A DNA stretch of 64,000 nt from Magnetospirillum sp. SS-4 (GCF_902729425.1 NZ_CACVCH010000024.1:62001-126000); one strand, 5' to 3'; positions 1-9,545 are shown, numbered from the stretch's first letter. Numbers and translations: made by a program. The notes: generated from the sequence alone by a model not told the origin.

Positions 1-3000
1 ATGGCGCGATCAGGCAAGAACTGCGGAAGATTTGTCGTCGTCGGACTGTACCCGGCATCGATGTCCGTCCTGAAATTTGCGCGTTGCTGGAGCGGATTGA
101 AAACGGCGAGCTGACATCGGCATCCAGGCCGATTATCGGAGAAGTTCTTCTCTGGGCGGCCCGCCTCCATGCGGCGGACGCGGCTTCCGGGACTGCGGCT
201 GCCGATTACTTGGCGAAGGCTGAGGCGATCATCCCCGGCTCCTCGGATGCAGCCATTGCCAAAGCATGGCTATTGTTTCATGCCGAAAGCCCGGATGAAG
301 CACTACGTTTCTTGCGCAGCCAAAACACCTCTCATGCCCGCAGTGTCATGTTGCTGTTCCTTTGCCGGTCTAATGGCGACAGCGACGCGCTTGAGTGGTT
401 CGATGCCCACGGATCTGTGGAGAATGATTTCTTTTCCCCTGCAGGATGGAAAAACCTAGCGATTTTGCGTCATAATGCCCGGCAATGGGATGGCGCAGTT
501 GAAGTCCTGGAAAAACTTGCCGACATTGATATGGCCGCGGAACCGGACATCCTCTATGTGCTGGGCACTTTCCATGCCGGTTTTCTTCTTCCCGAACCCA
601 TTCGTCAGCGTGTCCTGACCTTCACTTCGATCACGCCTGGGCTGCAGGTAAACGAAGGAGAGCAGGCAGAGCTTCATCGTGCTGCGGCGATTACCCGATT
701 CCGACAGGCGCGTGATCTGCTGCTCGAAATTGATGCCCAAGATCGTGTCAAGGGGTGTGACTACTGGCTGCTGTGGCTCGGATTGAGCGCCCCCAGTACA
801 AGGGCAGAAACCGCCACGCGCCTGCGGCAACAAATTGCGGCGGGGCCGGACGGACTGTTTTTTGTGGACCTCGCCATCACCTATGGCGTCGACTTCGATC
901 ATGAAGCGGTAGAGCGGCATTTTCGGGTGCGCGAACTGGATGGAGGGCTGACACCACAGGAACATGTGGCGCGTCTCGGCCTGCTTAGGTTCCGCAGCAC
1001 GCCGCAACGCTTGCTCGATTACCTCGATAGTGCGGCGGACCAGCTGAAGGATTTTATTACTCCGGCCCATTTGGCGCTGATGCGCGTAGAGGCGTTGATC
1101 GCAGATCGCCGTTTGGATGCGGCGGAACGCATTCTGGATGAAGACCCTGTCCTCAAGGACGATCCCGAGGTGTCAGGGGCACGTCTGGCCATTGCTGACC
1201 TGCGAGGGCAGGACGTTCTTGGTGACGCCATTCGACTCTACGACCAAGGCCGAGACCATGATGAATCGGGCAGCCGACTCAGCGACCTGAAGAACATCGT
1301 GACCGTTCTGCTGCGCGAGAAGCGTTGGAGCCAGATGTTACCCTATGCGCAAGAACTGTTCGGCCACGAACGAACGGCACGCAATCTGGGTTTGGCGACC
1401 GACTGCTCCTCCAGCGTTCACGGGCATCAGGCCACCCTGGACATCCTGGAAGCCCACCCAGATCTGGTCCATACCAATAGCGACATCGGTCGCCATTTAA
1501 TGGAAAAGAAGGCGGATTGTCTGTTTCGCTTGGGCCGGTTCCGTGAGGCGCGCGACATCAATGATCAACTCCTGACCGTGTCACCCGATGATCCCCGGTA
1601 TATTCACCACGATTTGAACATCGCGTTGCGCAGCGGAGCATGGGAACATTTTGCGGCCGTCCTTGATCGCCAACTTGAGAAGCGCGAATCCCTCGATCTG
1701 ACAGTGCTGATGCATCTCGCGCAGATGATCAGCAACATCGTGCCGGATCGGGCCATGGACTTGCTGAAGGTTGCCGCGAAACGAGAACCAGGAAACCCTC
1801 AGCTTCAACTTAATTGCTACATGCTGGCCAGCACCATTGGTCGCGATCACGAGGCGGGGCTATGGCTGCAACGTGGCGTGGAGCTGTCGAAGGATGGTCA
1901 AGGACCGGTTCGCAGCGTATCTCTGCGCGAACTTGTTGATATGGCCCCCGCCCATGCGCGGGAACGGGATGAGAAGCACCGCCGGCTCTTCTCCGGCGAA
2001 ATCGCCTTGCATATGGCATCCATGGACTTCCGTGTTCCGATGAGCCGGTTTTTCATCGTCATTCCACGGGCCAACGAACGCGAGCGGGACGCTCGCAAGC
2101 GGTTGCCGATAGCGATTCGAGCGGGAAATAGGCCGCCAATTGCCATGGGGGGAGTCGGGACGATTGCTCTCGATGTTTCCACGCTTTTGCTTCTGCATGA
2201 ACTGGATCTGTTCGATGCCGTCGTGGCGGCAGTCGGGCACGTCAAGGTGTCCCCGCGCTTGATGGATTTTCTGGCACGGGAAATGCGCGAGCTCCCCTAT
2301 CATCAGCCGTCTTTGGTCGACGAGGCTCGGACGCTCCGCAGCCATGTGTCGGCGGAACGGATCGCCGTGCTGAAGACCGAAGCTGTTGATACCCGTCTTA
2401 TTGCTGAATTCGGCGACGAAATGGCGCGCCTCGTCGCGGCTGCCAAAAGCCAAGGCGGCCGGGTCGTCGCCCCCGCCGAAATGCACAAGATCGGCTCCCT
2501 GATGGAGGAATTCGCCGACTGGGGTGATGCCGCCCCCTTGGTCTTGTCGACCCCTCAGTTGGCTGAGGGAATTCGCCACCTGGGCTATATTGACCAGGGG
2601 AGCTGCGACACCGCTTGCCAATTTCTGATGACCCAGGACAGGGGCATCCCTCCCGGCCCGCAAATGCGCTCCGAGCAGCCGCTGTTCATCGACAATCTGG
2701 CGCTGAAACACCTCACCGGGGCCGGCTTGCTGGACAAATTGGCCCAGTGCGGCATTCCGCTTTTCATCGACCGTTCCACAGATCAGGAGGCACGGGATCT
2801 GATTGCTGCCGACGAGGAGGGCCGGAGTGCAGTCGAGGTATTGCAGGCTTTGCGCCGTCGGGTGGCCGAATGCTATCGCCAGGGCACCCTTTCTTTCCTT
2901 CCGGAAGCTGCCGTGGTGGAGGATGACAAGGGGCCCGAGAAAGACGACCGGATGCTTTTGCTGTACGATCTGTTCAACGATGTGGAAACGGTTGATGCCA

Positions 3001-3710
3001 TCGCACTGGATGACAGGTGGCTGGGCCGGCATTCGAATGCCGCAGATAAGGCCGGTCGGACAGTCCCGCTCTTCGGCATTACCGACCTGCTCGGCCTATG
3101 CGGTATCTCGGATGAACAAAGGCTGCAAGCCACTCGGCGCCTCTGGCGTCGCGGCTTCGCGTTTTTGCCGCTTCACGAAAGCAACCTTCTGACCGATCTC
3201 ACGAATTGCTATTGGGATGACGGGGCAGCGATGCTGCGTGAAAGCGCTGAACTGCGTGCCGTGAGAGAAACTCTCTGTCGCATTCGGTCACTCAAGATGC
3301 TGCGAATTGGCGATGATCACGCATGGCTGGACCATTTGGCTCAGACCGCGGTCATGACAATCGTCAATATTTGGAGCGATGAAGCCATCGTGGAACCAAG
3401 AGCACGAGCGCTTTCCGACTGGCTGATCGACAACGTAACGCCATGGCCCGTTGGTTGGCAGGACAGTCTTGCCGAGGGGCATTGGATCGACGTGGATCTT
3501 GGCATGGCCCAGCGACTTTTCCAGCTATTGATTCTGCGCCCGCCTGACGCCTCTGAAATGCGGCAGGCAGCATATGGAAAATGGGCCGACGAGCGTCTGG
3601 TTCAGCCTTTCCGCGCCACCAGTCCCGGTGTCATCGATCTGGTCGCGCAATCTTTGGCGCAACAGTTCGCAGGGATGATCTCGGAGATACCCGATGAATC
3701 TGAAGGCTAG
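1..3710 (+). CDS. Large TPR-like protein with PIN-like C-terminal region (5' partial)
   Basis: The reading frame is open from the first bases of the window, so the true start lies upstream; the first internal start codon (TTG at 84) is probably not used. The N-terminal half is helical, with TPR-like repeats. From about base 2130 the character changes to alternating hydrophobic strands carrying acidic residues, for example IALDVSTLLLL (near 2160-2190), PLFIDNLALKHL (near 2680) and IALDDRWLGRH (near 3000). This pattern resembles a PIN-type nuclease core. The last 17 bp overlap the next gene, so the two are probably co-translated. I do not recognise a named family. TPR plus nuclease proteins of this size are common in bacterial defence loci, so an RNA- or DNA-cleaving role is inference only. 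Confidence 0.75.
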   Translation, partial: GAIRQELRKICRRRTVPGIDVRPEICALLERIENGELTSASRPIIGEVLLWAARLHAADAASGTAAADYLAKAEAIIPGSSDAAIAKAWLLFHAESPDEALRFLRSQNTSHARSVMLLFLCRSNGDSDALEWFDAHGSVENDFFSPAGWKNLAILRHNARQWDGAVEVLEKLADIDMAAEPDILYVLGTFHAGFLLPEPIRQRVLTFTSITPGLQVNEGEQAELHRAAAITRFRQARDLLLEIDAQDRVKGCDYWLLWLGLSAPSTRAETATRLRQQIAAGPDGLFFVDLAITYGVDFDHEAVERHFRVRELDGGLTPQEHVARLGLLRFRSTPQRLLDYLDSAADQLKDFITPAHLALMRVEALIADRRLDAAERILDEDPVLKDDPEVSGARLAIADLRGQDVLGDAIRLYDQGRDHDESGSRLSDLKNIVTVLLREKRWSQMLPYAQELFGHERTARNLGLATDCSSSVHGHQATLDILEAHPDLVHTNSDIGRHLMEKKADCLFRLGRFREARDINDQLLTVSPDDPRYIHHDLNIALRSGAWEHFAAVLDRQLEKRESLDLTVLMHLAQMISNIVPDRAMDLLKVAAKREPGNPQLQLNCYMLASTIGRDHEAGLWLQRGVELSKDGQGPVRSVSLRELVDMAPAHARERDEKHRRLFSGEIALHMASMDFRVPMSRFFIVIPRANERERDARKRLPIAIRAGNRPPIAMGGVGTIALDVSTLLLLHELDLFDAVVAAVGHVKVSPRLMDFLAREMRELPYHQPSLVDEARTLRSHVSAERIAVLKTEAVDTRLIAEFGDEMARLVAAAKSQGGRVVAPAEMHKIGSLMEEFADWGDAAPLVLSTPQLAEGIRHLGYIDQGSCDTACQFLMTQDRGIPPGPQMRSEQPLFIDNLALKHLTGAGLLDKLAQCGIPLFIDRSTDQEARDLIAADEEGRSAVEVLQALRRRVAECYRQGTLSFLPEAAVVEDDKGPEKDDRMLLLYDLFNDVETVDAIALDDRWLGRHSNAADKAGRTVPLFGITDLLGLCGISDEQRLQATRRLWRRGFAFLPLHESNLLTDLTNCYWDDGAAMLRESAELRAVRETLCRIRSLKMLRIGDDHAWLDHLAQTAVMTIVNIWSDEAIVEPRARALSDWLIDNVTPWPVGWQDSLAEGHWIDVDLGMAQRLFQLLILRPPDASEMRQAAYGKWADERLVQPFRATSPGVIDLVAQSLAQQFAGMISEIPDESEG

Positions 3711-5598
3711 CGTCGCCCTATACCTGCTGCGGGGACGACCGGAAATCATCGCCGACCGGATCGCCCAGAATGCCGAATTCAGAAGCACCACGGGTCTGGA
3801 TCTTCGGGCCAGCCCGTATGAGGGGTGGAGAAGTTTACCGTGGAGCATCCTGCTGGATGCGGTACAGCAAGTTGCAGAGGGCAAGAACAAGACGGTAACA
3901 GACTTGTTCGGCGTGCCCGTCCATATCGCCTTTGATGGTGAATGGGTTTCGGCTCGAAGGACGCGGCCAGACGGAACCGAAGAAATCATCGCCCCACCGG
4001 ATCTTCAGCTTTTTGCCCCTGATCCGACGAGAAGACTCCAGGCGCTCTCGTCCTTGATAGCTGAATATGGCGCTACGGGTCCCAAAGCAACGCGCTGGCG
4101 CCCGTTGCTGGAAGAACGCCCCGCCACACAAGATGAAGTCGGAAGCCTTTACACCGAGATACGGGAATCATCCAGCCAGTGGCATAGCTGGATCAGGGAA
4201 AAGATCGACGCACGGGAAATGCGGGCACGTGATCTGGTGCCGGACGACAGTGGCTATTTCCTTGGATTATGCGGCCCACTCCCACTTGATCAATCCCCGG
4301 ATGAATGGATGAATGGGCCGCTCCGCGACCATCGGCGCGCATTGCTGGACGCCGATCTGGTTAGCGGTCTGGCGGCGATTCTGCCAGGCGCTTTGCGCCA
4401 CGACCTCGGTCCTGCCGCTCTGCTGTCTGATATGGACAACGCTCGGATATGGTCGGCTGTTCAAGATCTCCCGGTGCAGGACGATCCATTCTCACTATTG
4501 GGACTCTTGGAAATCGCCCTGGAACGTCGCGAGGGCCACGCCGATTTTAGTGCATTGGCGGACGAACTGGTGGAAAGGCTGTTGGCAGAGCCTTTTTGCC
4601 GCCCAGATGGGGTAAATATCTCCATCGTCTACCCCGCGTTGGTCGGTTTGTCTTTGCAGGGTATCCGACGAACGGAGGGGTTGGGCACCTCGCCCCCGTG
4701 CTGGCAGAGGCTTTGTGCCTTTACCCATGCCGGGCACCTGCTTTCCATTATCAGCGATCTGAAGTTCAAGCCGCAGGAGATGGCTGACTGGTTGTCGCGT
4801 CAACGGGAAATCATTGATGTCCTGGGCGAGATACTGAACTGCCGATCTGACCCCATGTGGAACGCTGACGACTTGAACGCGTTAAAAATCAGGGCCGAGG
4901 TCATTGGGCGGTTACATCTGCTGAAGGTTCGGGAAGAGGAGGCTGGACGTTCTTTTCCGCATAAGGAAGCCCTGGAAGCTGCGAGCGAAGACATAATCGC
5001 CAGAGGACAATTCCCTTACCTGCCTGGACCGCTGGAGGGCCATCAGCGGCCAACTACGCACGGTAAGGATCGCATCCTGCCTGAGGAAGCGGCCGCAAAA
5101 CTGGTCGCCGGATTCCGGGACGATCCGCGTTCCACATGCGGATTACTGATGGCCTGCGCGGGATTCATCCCGCTGGATGAGGATATTATTGCCCTGGCCG
5201 TCCAGTCGGCCTCCACCATGCCGCTGGAAACCGAGAGCGTTTCCGCCGCTCTCACGCCCCTGATGTTCCTGGCTTTGGCAGCAAGTAGGCAGGCTTCCGC
5301 GTCCCTGGCGAATGCTGTTGCGGATCGATGTATCCGTGAGGCGCGCAATCTATCAACTGAAACGGAGGGCCAAGATCGGTCCGACCTTCTGCTTCGGTCA
5401 TTGCTGACCGCCTCAACCGTCCTGCCGAACTGGAAGGAATGGCTGGCGGACCGCCTCGCTTCCTATGCGGCGACGATGCCGATGGGCGCTTGGCACGGCG
5501 ATATGGTCCAGACGCTCACAGCAATGAAGGGCTTGGTTCCTGCAAAGGATTGGGTGTTTGGTCGGGCTGAGGCGTTGGCAAGGCTGGCAGACCGGTAA
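3694..5598 (+). CDS. Hypothetical 634-residue partner of the TPR/PIN-like protein
   Basis: The ATG at 3694 lies inside the upstream gene with a 17-bp overlap, which implies translational coupling and a shared function. The protein is soluble and mostly helical, with no signal peptide, membrane segment or recognisable nucleotide-binding motif. A Trp/Pro-rich N-terminal part (residues about 1-130) precedes a long helical body. No family is recognised. The obligate-looking pairing with a large TPR/PIN-like protein, next to a DUF4268-type gene and a prophage, fits an accessory or defence locus, but no function can be assigned from sequence alone. Confidence 0.75.
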   Translation: MNLKASVALYLLRGRPEIIADRIAQNAEFRSTTGLDLRASPYEGWRSLPWSILLDAVQQVAEGKNKTVTDLFGVPVHIAFDGEWVSARRTRPDGTEEIIAPPDLQLFAPDPTRRLQALSSLIAEYGATGPKATRWRPLLEERPATQDEVGSLYTEIRESSSQWHSWIREKIDAREMRARDLVPDDSGYFLGLCGPLPLDQSPDEWMNGPLRDHRRALLDADLVSGLAAILPGALRHDLGPAALLSDMDNARIWSAVQDLPVQDDPFSLLGLLEIALERREGHADFSALADELVERLLAEPFCRPDGVNISIVYPALVGLSLQGIRRTEGLGTSPPCWQRLCAFTHAGHLLSIISDLKFKPQEMADWLSRQREIIDVLGEILNCRSDPMWNADDLNALKIRAEVIGRLHLLKVREEEAGRSFPHKEALEAASEDIIARGQFPYLPGPLEGHQRPTTHGKDRILPEEAAAKLVAGFRDDPRSTCGLLMACAGFIPLDEDIIALAVQSASTMPLETESVSAALTPLMFLALAASRQASASLANAVADRCIREARNLSTETEGQDRSDLLLRSLLTASTVLPNWKEWLADRLASYAATMPMGAWHGDMVQTLTAMKGLVPAKDWVFGRAEALARLADR

Positions 5599-6103
5599 GC
5601 ACGGAAGGTAACCAATGCCGCCATTCTCTTGGGCGATAACAGATTGATTCCATTACGGAGAGGGTTGGCTGGCGGCTCCCTTTCCTACGCCAATCTTCAT
5701 AGAAAAACTGGCTCTACCGCAGTGACGCGACCTTGGATGCTCCAAGGTTCCGCGCGGTCTTGCGTGGTATAGGCGCTGACACGGGCATGCGGAGGATCGG
5801 CCGAATTCTCTCTCCAATGCCGTTTTTTCTCCAGACCCGTTGACACGCCGTTCCGTATCAACAGGCCAGCAACCGCCTGCATTTCCACCTTAACCCAAAA
5901 AATTCCCCACCGTGCAGTTTGCGGATTTTCGTGGAGGATCGACAGATGCCCGGATCGCACTCCTCACGCCGTATCAACGGGACATATCGTCAGCGGTACC
6001 TCTCACCCGGTCGGATTCAGCGATGAAGGATGCGTCCGGATGGATTCCTTGGTCTGTCCGTGGCACAACCACCGGACACGCAGTCGTGGACGGGAGAGTT
6101 ACC
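5599..6103. other. Intergenic stretch, no convincing gene
   Basis: About 500 bp between the 634-residue gene and the probable start of the DUF4268 gene. Short open frames exist on both strands, but none has a ribosome binding site or a protein-like composition. It presumably carries the terminator of the upstream pair and the promoter of the DUF4268 gene. No strong hairpin or consensus promoter was found by eye. Confidence 0.4.
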
Positions 6104-7084
6104 ATGTCGGTCACGTTGGGCAGGCTGGAGCAGGTTCCGCCAAGGACGCTGTGGGAGTCGGAGGCCCGCGATTTCACGCCATGGCTGGCTGAAAACCTGG
6201 GGCTGCTCGGCGAGGCATTGGGCCTTGATCTGGAACTGGTGCAGACCGAAGTCGCCGTCGGCAGTTTCTCCTGCGACATCGAATGCAGAGAACAGGGCAC
6301 GGGTCGGAAGGTCATCGTCGAGAACCAGCTTGAGCAGACCGACCACAGCCACCTGGGGCAACTACTCACCTATGCTGCCGGCCTGGACGCCGCTGTGGTG
6401 GTATGGATCTCGCCGGAAGTGCGTGACGAGCACCGTGAAGCCATCGACTGGCTCAACCGCCACACCCGCGAAACCGTAGACTTCTTTGCCGCTGCGCTGG
6501 AGGTCGTGCGGATCGGAAATTCTGATCCGGCCGTCATCTTCCGCCTCGCGGCATCGCCGAACGCCTGGGCCAAGACGGCAGCTGCCGGCGCATCACGGGG
6601 AGAAACGTCGAGCAGAATGGCGAGCTACCAGGCGTTCTGGCAGCCCCTGCTCGATGAACTGCGCGAGAAGCATCGGTTCACCAACGCCAAAGCGGCGCAG
6701 CCGCAGAGCTGGTATTCGTTCGCCAGCGGGGTGGCCTCAGGCATCACCTACGGCGTCGCGTTCGCCCGCGGCGACCGCCTCCAGGCCGAGGTCTATATCG
6801 ACGTTGGCGATGCCCCCCGCAACAAGGCCATTTTCGACTTCTTCCTGGCGGAGAAAATCGAACTGGAAGCGGCCATGGGCGAGCCACTGTCTTGGGAGCG
6901 GCTGGACGCCAAGCGAGCCTGCCGGATTGCCGTTGTTCGTCCCGCCACGACCATTGACGACGCTCCCGAACAGGGTGACGAGATGCGGACGTGGCTGGTG
7001 ACCCGCCTATTGAAGCTAAAGCAGGTCTTTGGCCCCAGGGTTAAGATGGCGCTTCAGGTGGCTGTCAACCCTCCGCCCGAGTAG
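6104..7084 (+). CDS. DUF4268-type protein with PD-(D/E)XK-like core
   Basis: The ATG at 6104 is preceded by GGAGAG at good spacing, so it is preferred over an upstream in-frame start at 5912. It encodes 326 residues. The N-terminal half has a nuclease-like signature: FSCDIECRE followed by VIVENQLEQTDHSHLGQLLTYAAG, i.e. Asp, then Glu-x-Gln, then a helix with Gln, as in restriction-endonuclease folds where the catalytic Lys is replaced by Gln. The C-terminal half, with RVEV/YIDVGDA-like strands, matches the general look of DUF4268 proteins, which occur as free-standing genes in defence islands. It sits between the large gene pair and the prophage recombinase cassette, transcribed towards the prophage. 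Nuclease activity is inferred. Confidence 0.75.
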   Translation: MSVTLGRLEQVPPRTLWESEARDFTPWLAENLGLLGEALGLDLELVQTEVAVGSFSCDIECREQGTGRKVIVENQLEQTDHSHLGQLLTYAAGLDAAVVVWISPEVRDEHREAIDWLNRHTRETVDFFAAALEVVRIGNSDPAVIFRLAASPNAWAKTAAAGASRGETSSRMASYQAFWQPLLDELREKHRFTNAKAAQPQSWYSFASGVASGITYGVAFARGDRLQAEVYIDVGDAPRNKAIFDFFLAEKIELEAAMGEPLSWERLDAKRACRIAVVRPATTIDDAPEQGDEMRTWLVTRLLKLKQVFGPRVKMALQVAVNPPPE

Positions 7085-7135
7085 ATGGCTTCCGGCGCTG
7101 TCAGCGGAATCGATTGTCGGCCGCTGTGTCAGTTC

Positions 7136-7522
7136 TCAAGCGGCATGATTGCTTTCCAGGAAAACCCGCCGCTGCTCCGCCCAGTCCGCCGGAAACGGCT
7201 CCAGCAGCGCACGCACGGTCAATTTTTCGGGCTGGCGGCCGGCGAGGATTGCCTCGACGATATCGGGGGCCAGCAGGGTCAGGCGGAGAACACGGCTGAC
7301 GAAGGCGCGATCGACGCGCTCGGCCTTGGCCAGTTCGTTGATCGAGACATGGCGCCCCGATTCCAGCATGCGCCGCCATCGGAAGGCGCGGGCGAGCGAG
7401 CGGACGATGGGGCTGTCGACCGGCACCCGCGTTTCCGGGTTATAAAGGCTGCCATCGGGCAGAACGATGCGCTTGCGCCCGCCGATGCGGCGGAAGGTCA
7501 TGGGCACGAACACGGTGGTCAT
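7136..7522 (-). CDS. Recombinase-associated HTH (ParB/KorB-like) protein
   Basis: 128 residues, starting at the ATG (7522 on the minus strand) that overlaps the recombinase stop as ATGA. The middle contains a helix-turn-helix-like segment, ISINELAKAERV followed by DRAFVSRVLRLTLLAPDIV and a short IVEAILAGRQP helix, as in the central domain of ParB/KorB proteins. It is the last gene of a four-gene minus-strand operon with a DUF2924 protein and a large serine recombinase. Proteins of this type accompany such recombinases in alphaproteobacteria, so a DNA-binding accessory or directionality role is plausible but unproven. Confidence 0.85.
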   Translation of the reverse strand: MTTVFVPMTFRRIGGRKRIVLPDGSLYNPETRVPVDSPIVRSLARAFRWRRMLESGRHVSINELAKAERVDRAFVSRVLRLTLLAPDIVEAILAGRQPEKLTVRALLEPFPADWAEQRRVFLESNHAA

Positions 7523-8838
7523 GCCGCAGCCCTCCGTCCCTTTGCCGGTTTCAGTTCCCCGGCAAGCTGGGCCAGGCCGTCGGTGCGCAGGCTGATATTG
7601 ATGCCCTGGGGCGAGAGATCGACCTTTTCCACCAGAAGCTGGACGATACGGGCCTGCTCGGCGGGGAACAGTTCGTCCCACAGGGGATCAAGCTGGCCGA
7701 GGGTGGTGGCGACCTCCCGCTCCGTCATAGCCTCGCCCTCGGCGCGGACGCTCTTCCAGGTGCGGGCCACCACCTCGGGGGTGCGCAGCAGGGAGCGCAA
7801 CTGGTCGATCACCGCGTTCTCGACCTGGGCGGCAGGCACGCGCCCGACCGGGCAGGCGTCGGGGCCTTCCTTGATGACATTCATGGTGACGTAGTAGCTG
7901 TACAGCCGCCCGTTCTTGCGGGTATGGGTCGGTGTCATGGCGCGACCGCCGGGGGCGAAGATCAGCCCCTTCAGCAGGGCGGGCGTTTGCGCCCGGGTGC
8001 GACAGGCCCGGGTGCGCGGGCTGACCTCCATCACGGATCGAACTTTGTCCCACAGGGCTTGGTCGATGATCGCCTCGTGCTCGCCGTCATACGCAACACC
8101 CTTGTGGACCGCCTTGCCGATGTAGACCTGATTGGCCAGCATCTTGTAGAGGCCGCCCTTGTCGAGCTTCTTGCCGCGGCGGGTGATGCCCTCGGCCGCC
8201 AGTTCGCCGACCAGCAGGGTGGCGGAGCCGGTGCGGATGAACCGTTCGAAAATCATCCGCACGATGGCGGCTTCTTCCTCGACCACCAGCAGCTTGCGGT
8301 CGGCGCAGCGGTAGCCGAACGGCACCGGCCCGCCCATCCAGATCCCCTTGCGCCGAGACGCCGCCACCTTGTCGCGGACGCGCTCGCCGATCACCTCGCG
8401 CTCGAACTGGGCGAAGGACAGCAGGATATTGAGCGTCAGCCGCCCCATCGACGTGGTGGTGTTGAACGACTGGGTGATGCTGACGAAGGTGACGTCGTTG
8501 CGGTCGAACACTTCGACCAGCTTAGAGAAATCCATCAGGGAACGTGACAGGCGGTCGATCTTGTAGACCACCACGACATCGACCAGTCCGGCCTCGATGT
8601 CGGCCAGCAGACGTTTCAGGCCGGGCCGCTCCAGGGTGCCGCCGGAGAAACCACCGTCGTCGTAATGGGTGGGCACCAGCACCCAGCCCTCGGCCTTCTG
8701 GCTGGCGACATAGGATTCGCAGGCTTCGCGCTGGGCGTCGAGAGAGTTGAACTCCATCTCCAGCCCTTCCTCGGTGGATTTGCGGGTGTAGACCGCGCAG
8801 CGCAGCTTGCGGATTGGCTTGCTTCCGGTGGGTTTCAT
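7519..8838 (-). CDS. Large serine recombinase (phage integrase)
   Basis: The start at 8838 overlaps the upstream DUF2924 stop as ATGA; 439 residues. The N-terminal resolvase domain shows CAVYTRKSTEEG with the conserved Ser nucleophile position (about residue 19), then YDDGGFSGGTLERPGLKRLL, VVVYKIDRLSRS and FAQFEREVIGERVRDK. This is followed by a recombinase domain with KGIWMGGPVPFGYR and a zinc-ribbon/coiled-coil-like C-terminal part. It integrates and excises circular phage DNA by double-strand cleavage with a 5' phosphoserine link at short attachment cores. It sits at the left prophage end beside the repressor, the expected position for the integrase. It is shorter than many large serine integrases but has all the usual parts. 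Confidence 0.95.
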   Translation of the reverse strand: MKPTGSKPIRKLRCAVYTRKSTEEGLEMEFNSLDAQREACESYVASQKAEGWVLVPTHYDDGGFSGGTLERPGLKRLLADIEAGLVDVVVVYKIDRLSRSLMDFSKLVEVFDRNDVTFVSITQSFNTTTSMGRLTLNILLSFAQFEREVIGERVRDKVAASRRKGIWMGGPVPFGYRCADRKLLVVEEEAAIVRMIFERFIRTGSATLLVGELAAEGITRRGKKLDKGGLYKMLANQVYIGKAVHKGVAYDGEHEAIIDQALWDKVRSVMEVSPRTRACRTRAQTPALLKGLIFAPGGRAMTPTHTRKNGRLYSYYVTMNVIKEGPDACPVGRVPAAQVENAVIDQLRSLLRTPEVVARTWKSVRAEGEAMTEREVATTLGQLDPLWDELFPAEQARIVQLLVEKVDLSPQGINISLRTDGLAQLAGELKPAKGRRAAA

Positions 8839-9278
8839 GCCCCCTTCCTCCAGTTCTTCAGGCCGAAGAACGCGTGCCCGTTCCACCGCGTGCCGGTGAT
8901 GGCGCGGGCCACCGCCGACAGCGACTGGTAGGGGCGCCCCTGGTATTCGAAGCCGTCCTCGCGGACGGTGATGCAGTGCTCGATGCCCTTCCATTCGCGC
9001 ACCAGTTGGCTGCCGGCGATGGGACGATCGAGTTCCTTCGCGCGGCGCGCTTTGCTGGTGTCGAAATCCTCGGCCATGTTTTCCAGCCGGGCGACGGTGG
9101 TGACCGCCAGCCCGCCATAGGCCAGTTCCTGGAGGCGGTAGGCCAGCCGGCTTTCCAGGAAGGTTCGGTTGTAGGGCGGTGCCTCGGCCTCGAACAGATC
9201 GCGCCACAGCGCCTTCAGGTCGGGGATCGGCGCGGTCTTCAGGGCGGCCAAGCGGGCCAGCAAGGGATCCTCGGTCAT
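8835..9278 (-). CDS. DUF2924 family protein
   Basis: 147 residues; ATG at 9278 with a GGAGGAAAT ribosome site just upstream on the minus strand. Features typical of DUF2924 are the LKALWRDLFEAEAPPYNRTF opening, the LESRLAYRLQELAYGGL helix, and the C-terminal TVREDGFEYQGRPYQSLSAV and GTRWNGHAFFGL motifs. DUF2924 proteins are almost always encoded directly upstream of serine recombinases, as here, with a 4-bp overlap. The biochemical role is not established; a recombination accessory role is inferred from linkage. Confidence 0.9.
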   Translation of the reverse strand: MTEDPLLARLAALKTAPIPDLKALWRDLFEAEAPPYNRTFLESRLAYRLQELAYGGLAVTTVARLENMAEDFDTSKARRAKELDRPIAGSQLVREWKGIEHCITVREDGFEYQGRPYQSLSAVARAITGTRWNGHAFFGLKNWRKGA

Positions 9279-9472
9279 GATTTCCTCCGTCGGTTGACGG
9301 GGACATGACCGCTCTGGCGGGCCGTGAAGTCGAGGCAACTGTCTCCGCGGTCAGCAGATAAACGCCTCGACTTCCGCGCTTTCAGGCGGATCAGACCAGA
9401 GGCCAAGATGTCCGCCACCTCGTCGAGACGTTCGGCGGCGGACATGCGGTCGGGATGGAGGGCGTTGGGCAT
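9275..9472 (-). CDS. Small recombinase-cassette protein
   Basis: 65 residues, starting at ATG 9472 and ending in an ATGA overlap with the DUF2924 gene. The sequence MSAAERLDEVADILASGLIR, then an Arg/Lys-rich stretch and SADRGDSCLDF, resembles the short conserved proteins that open DUF2924/recombinase operons in alphaproteobacteria. An internal ATG at MSAAER is an alternative start. It is small and basic. Function unknown; the unbroken chain of 4-bp overlaps through four genes implies one transcript and coupled translation. Confidence 0.75.
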   Translation of the reverse strand: MPNALHPDRMSAAERLDEVADILASGLIRLKARKSRRLSADRGDSCLDFTARQSGHVPVNRRRKS

Positions 9473-9545
9473 CGGGCGGCACCAGAGAACGATCCGTGAT
9501 CGTCGCCTTATGCCGCACCGCTCCGTATTCGGTCTAATCCGAATT

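Noticed and set aside
5697-5960. 87-codon minus-strand frame in the gap before the DUF4268 gene
   Set aside because: No ribosome site, no resemblance to any family, and composition not protein-like enough to call.
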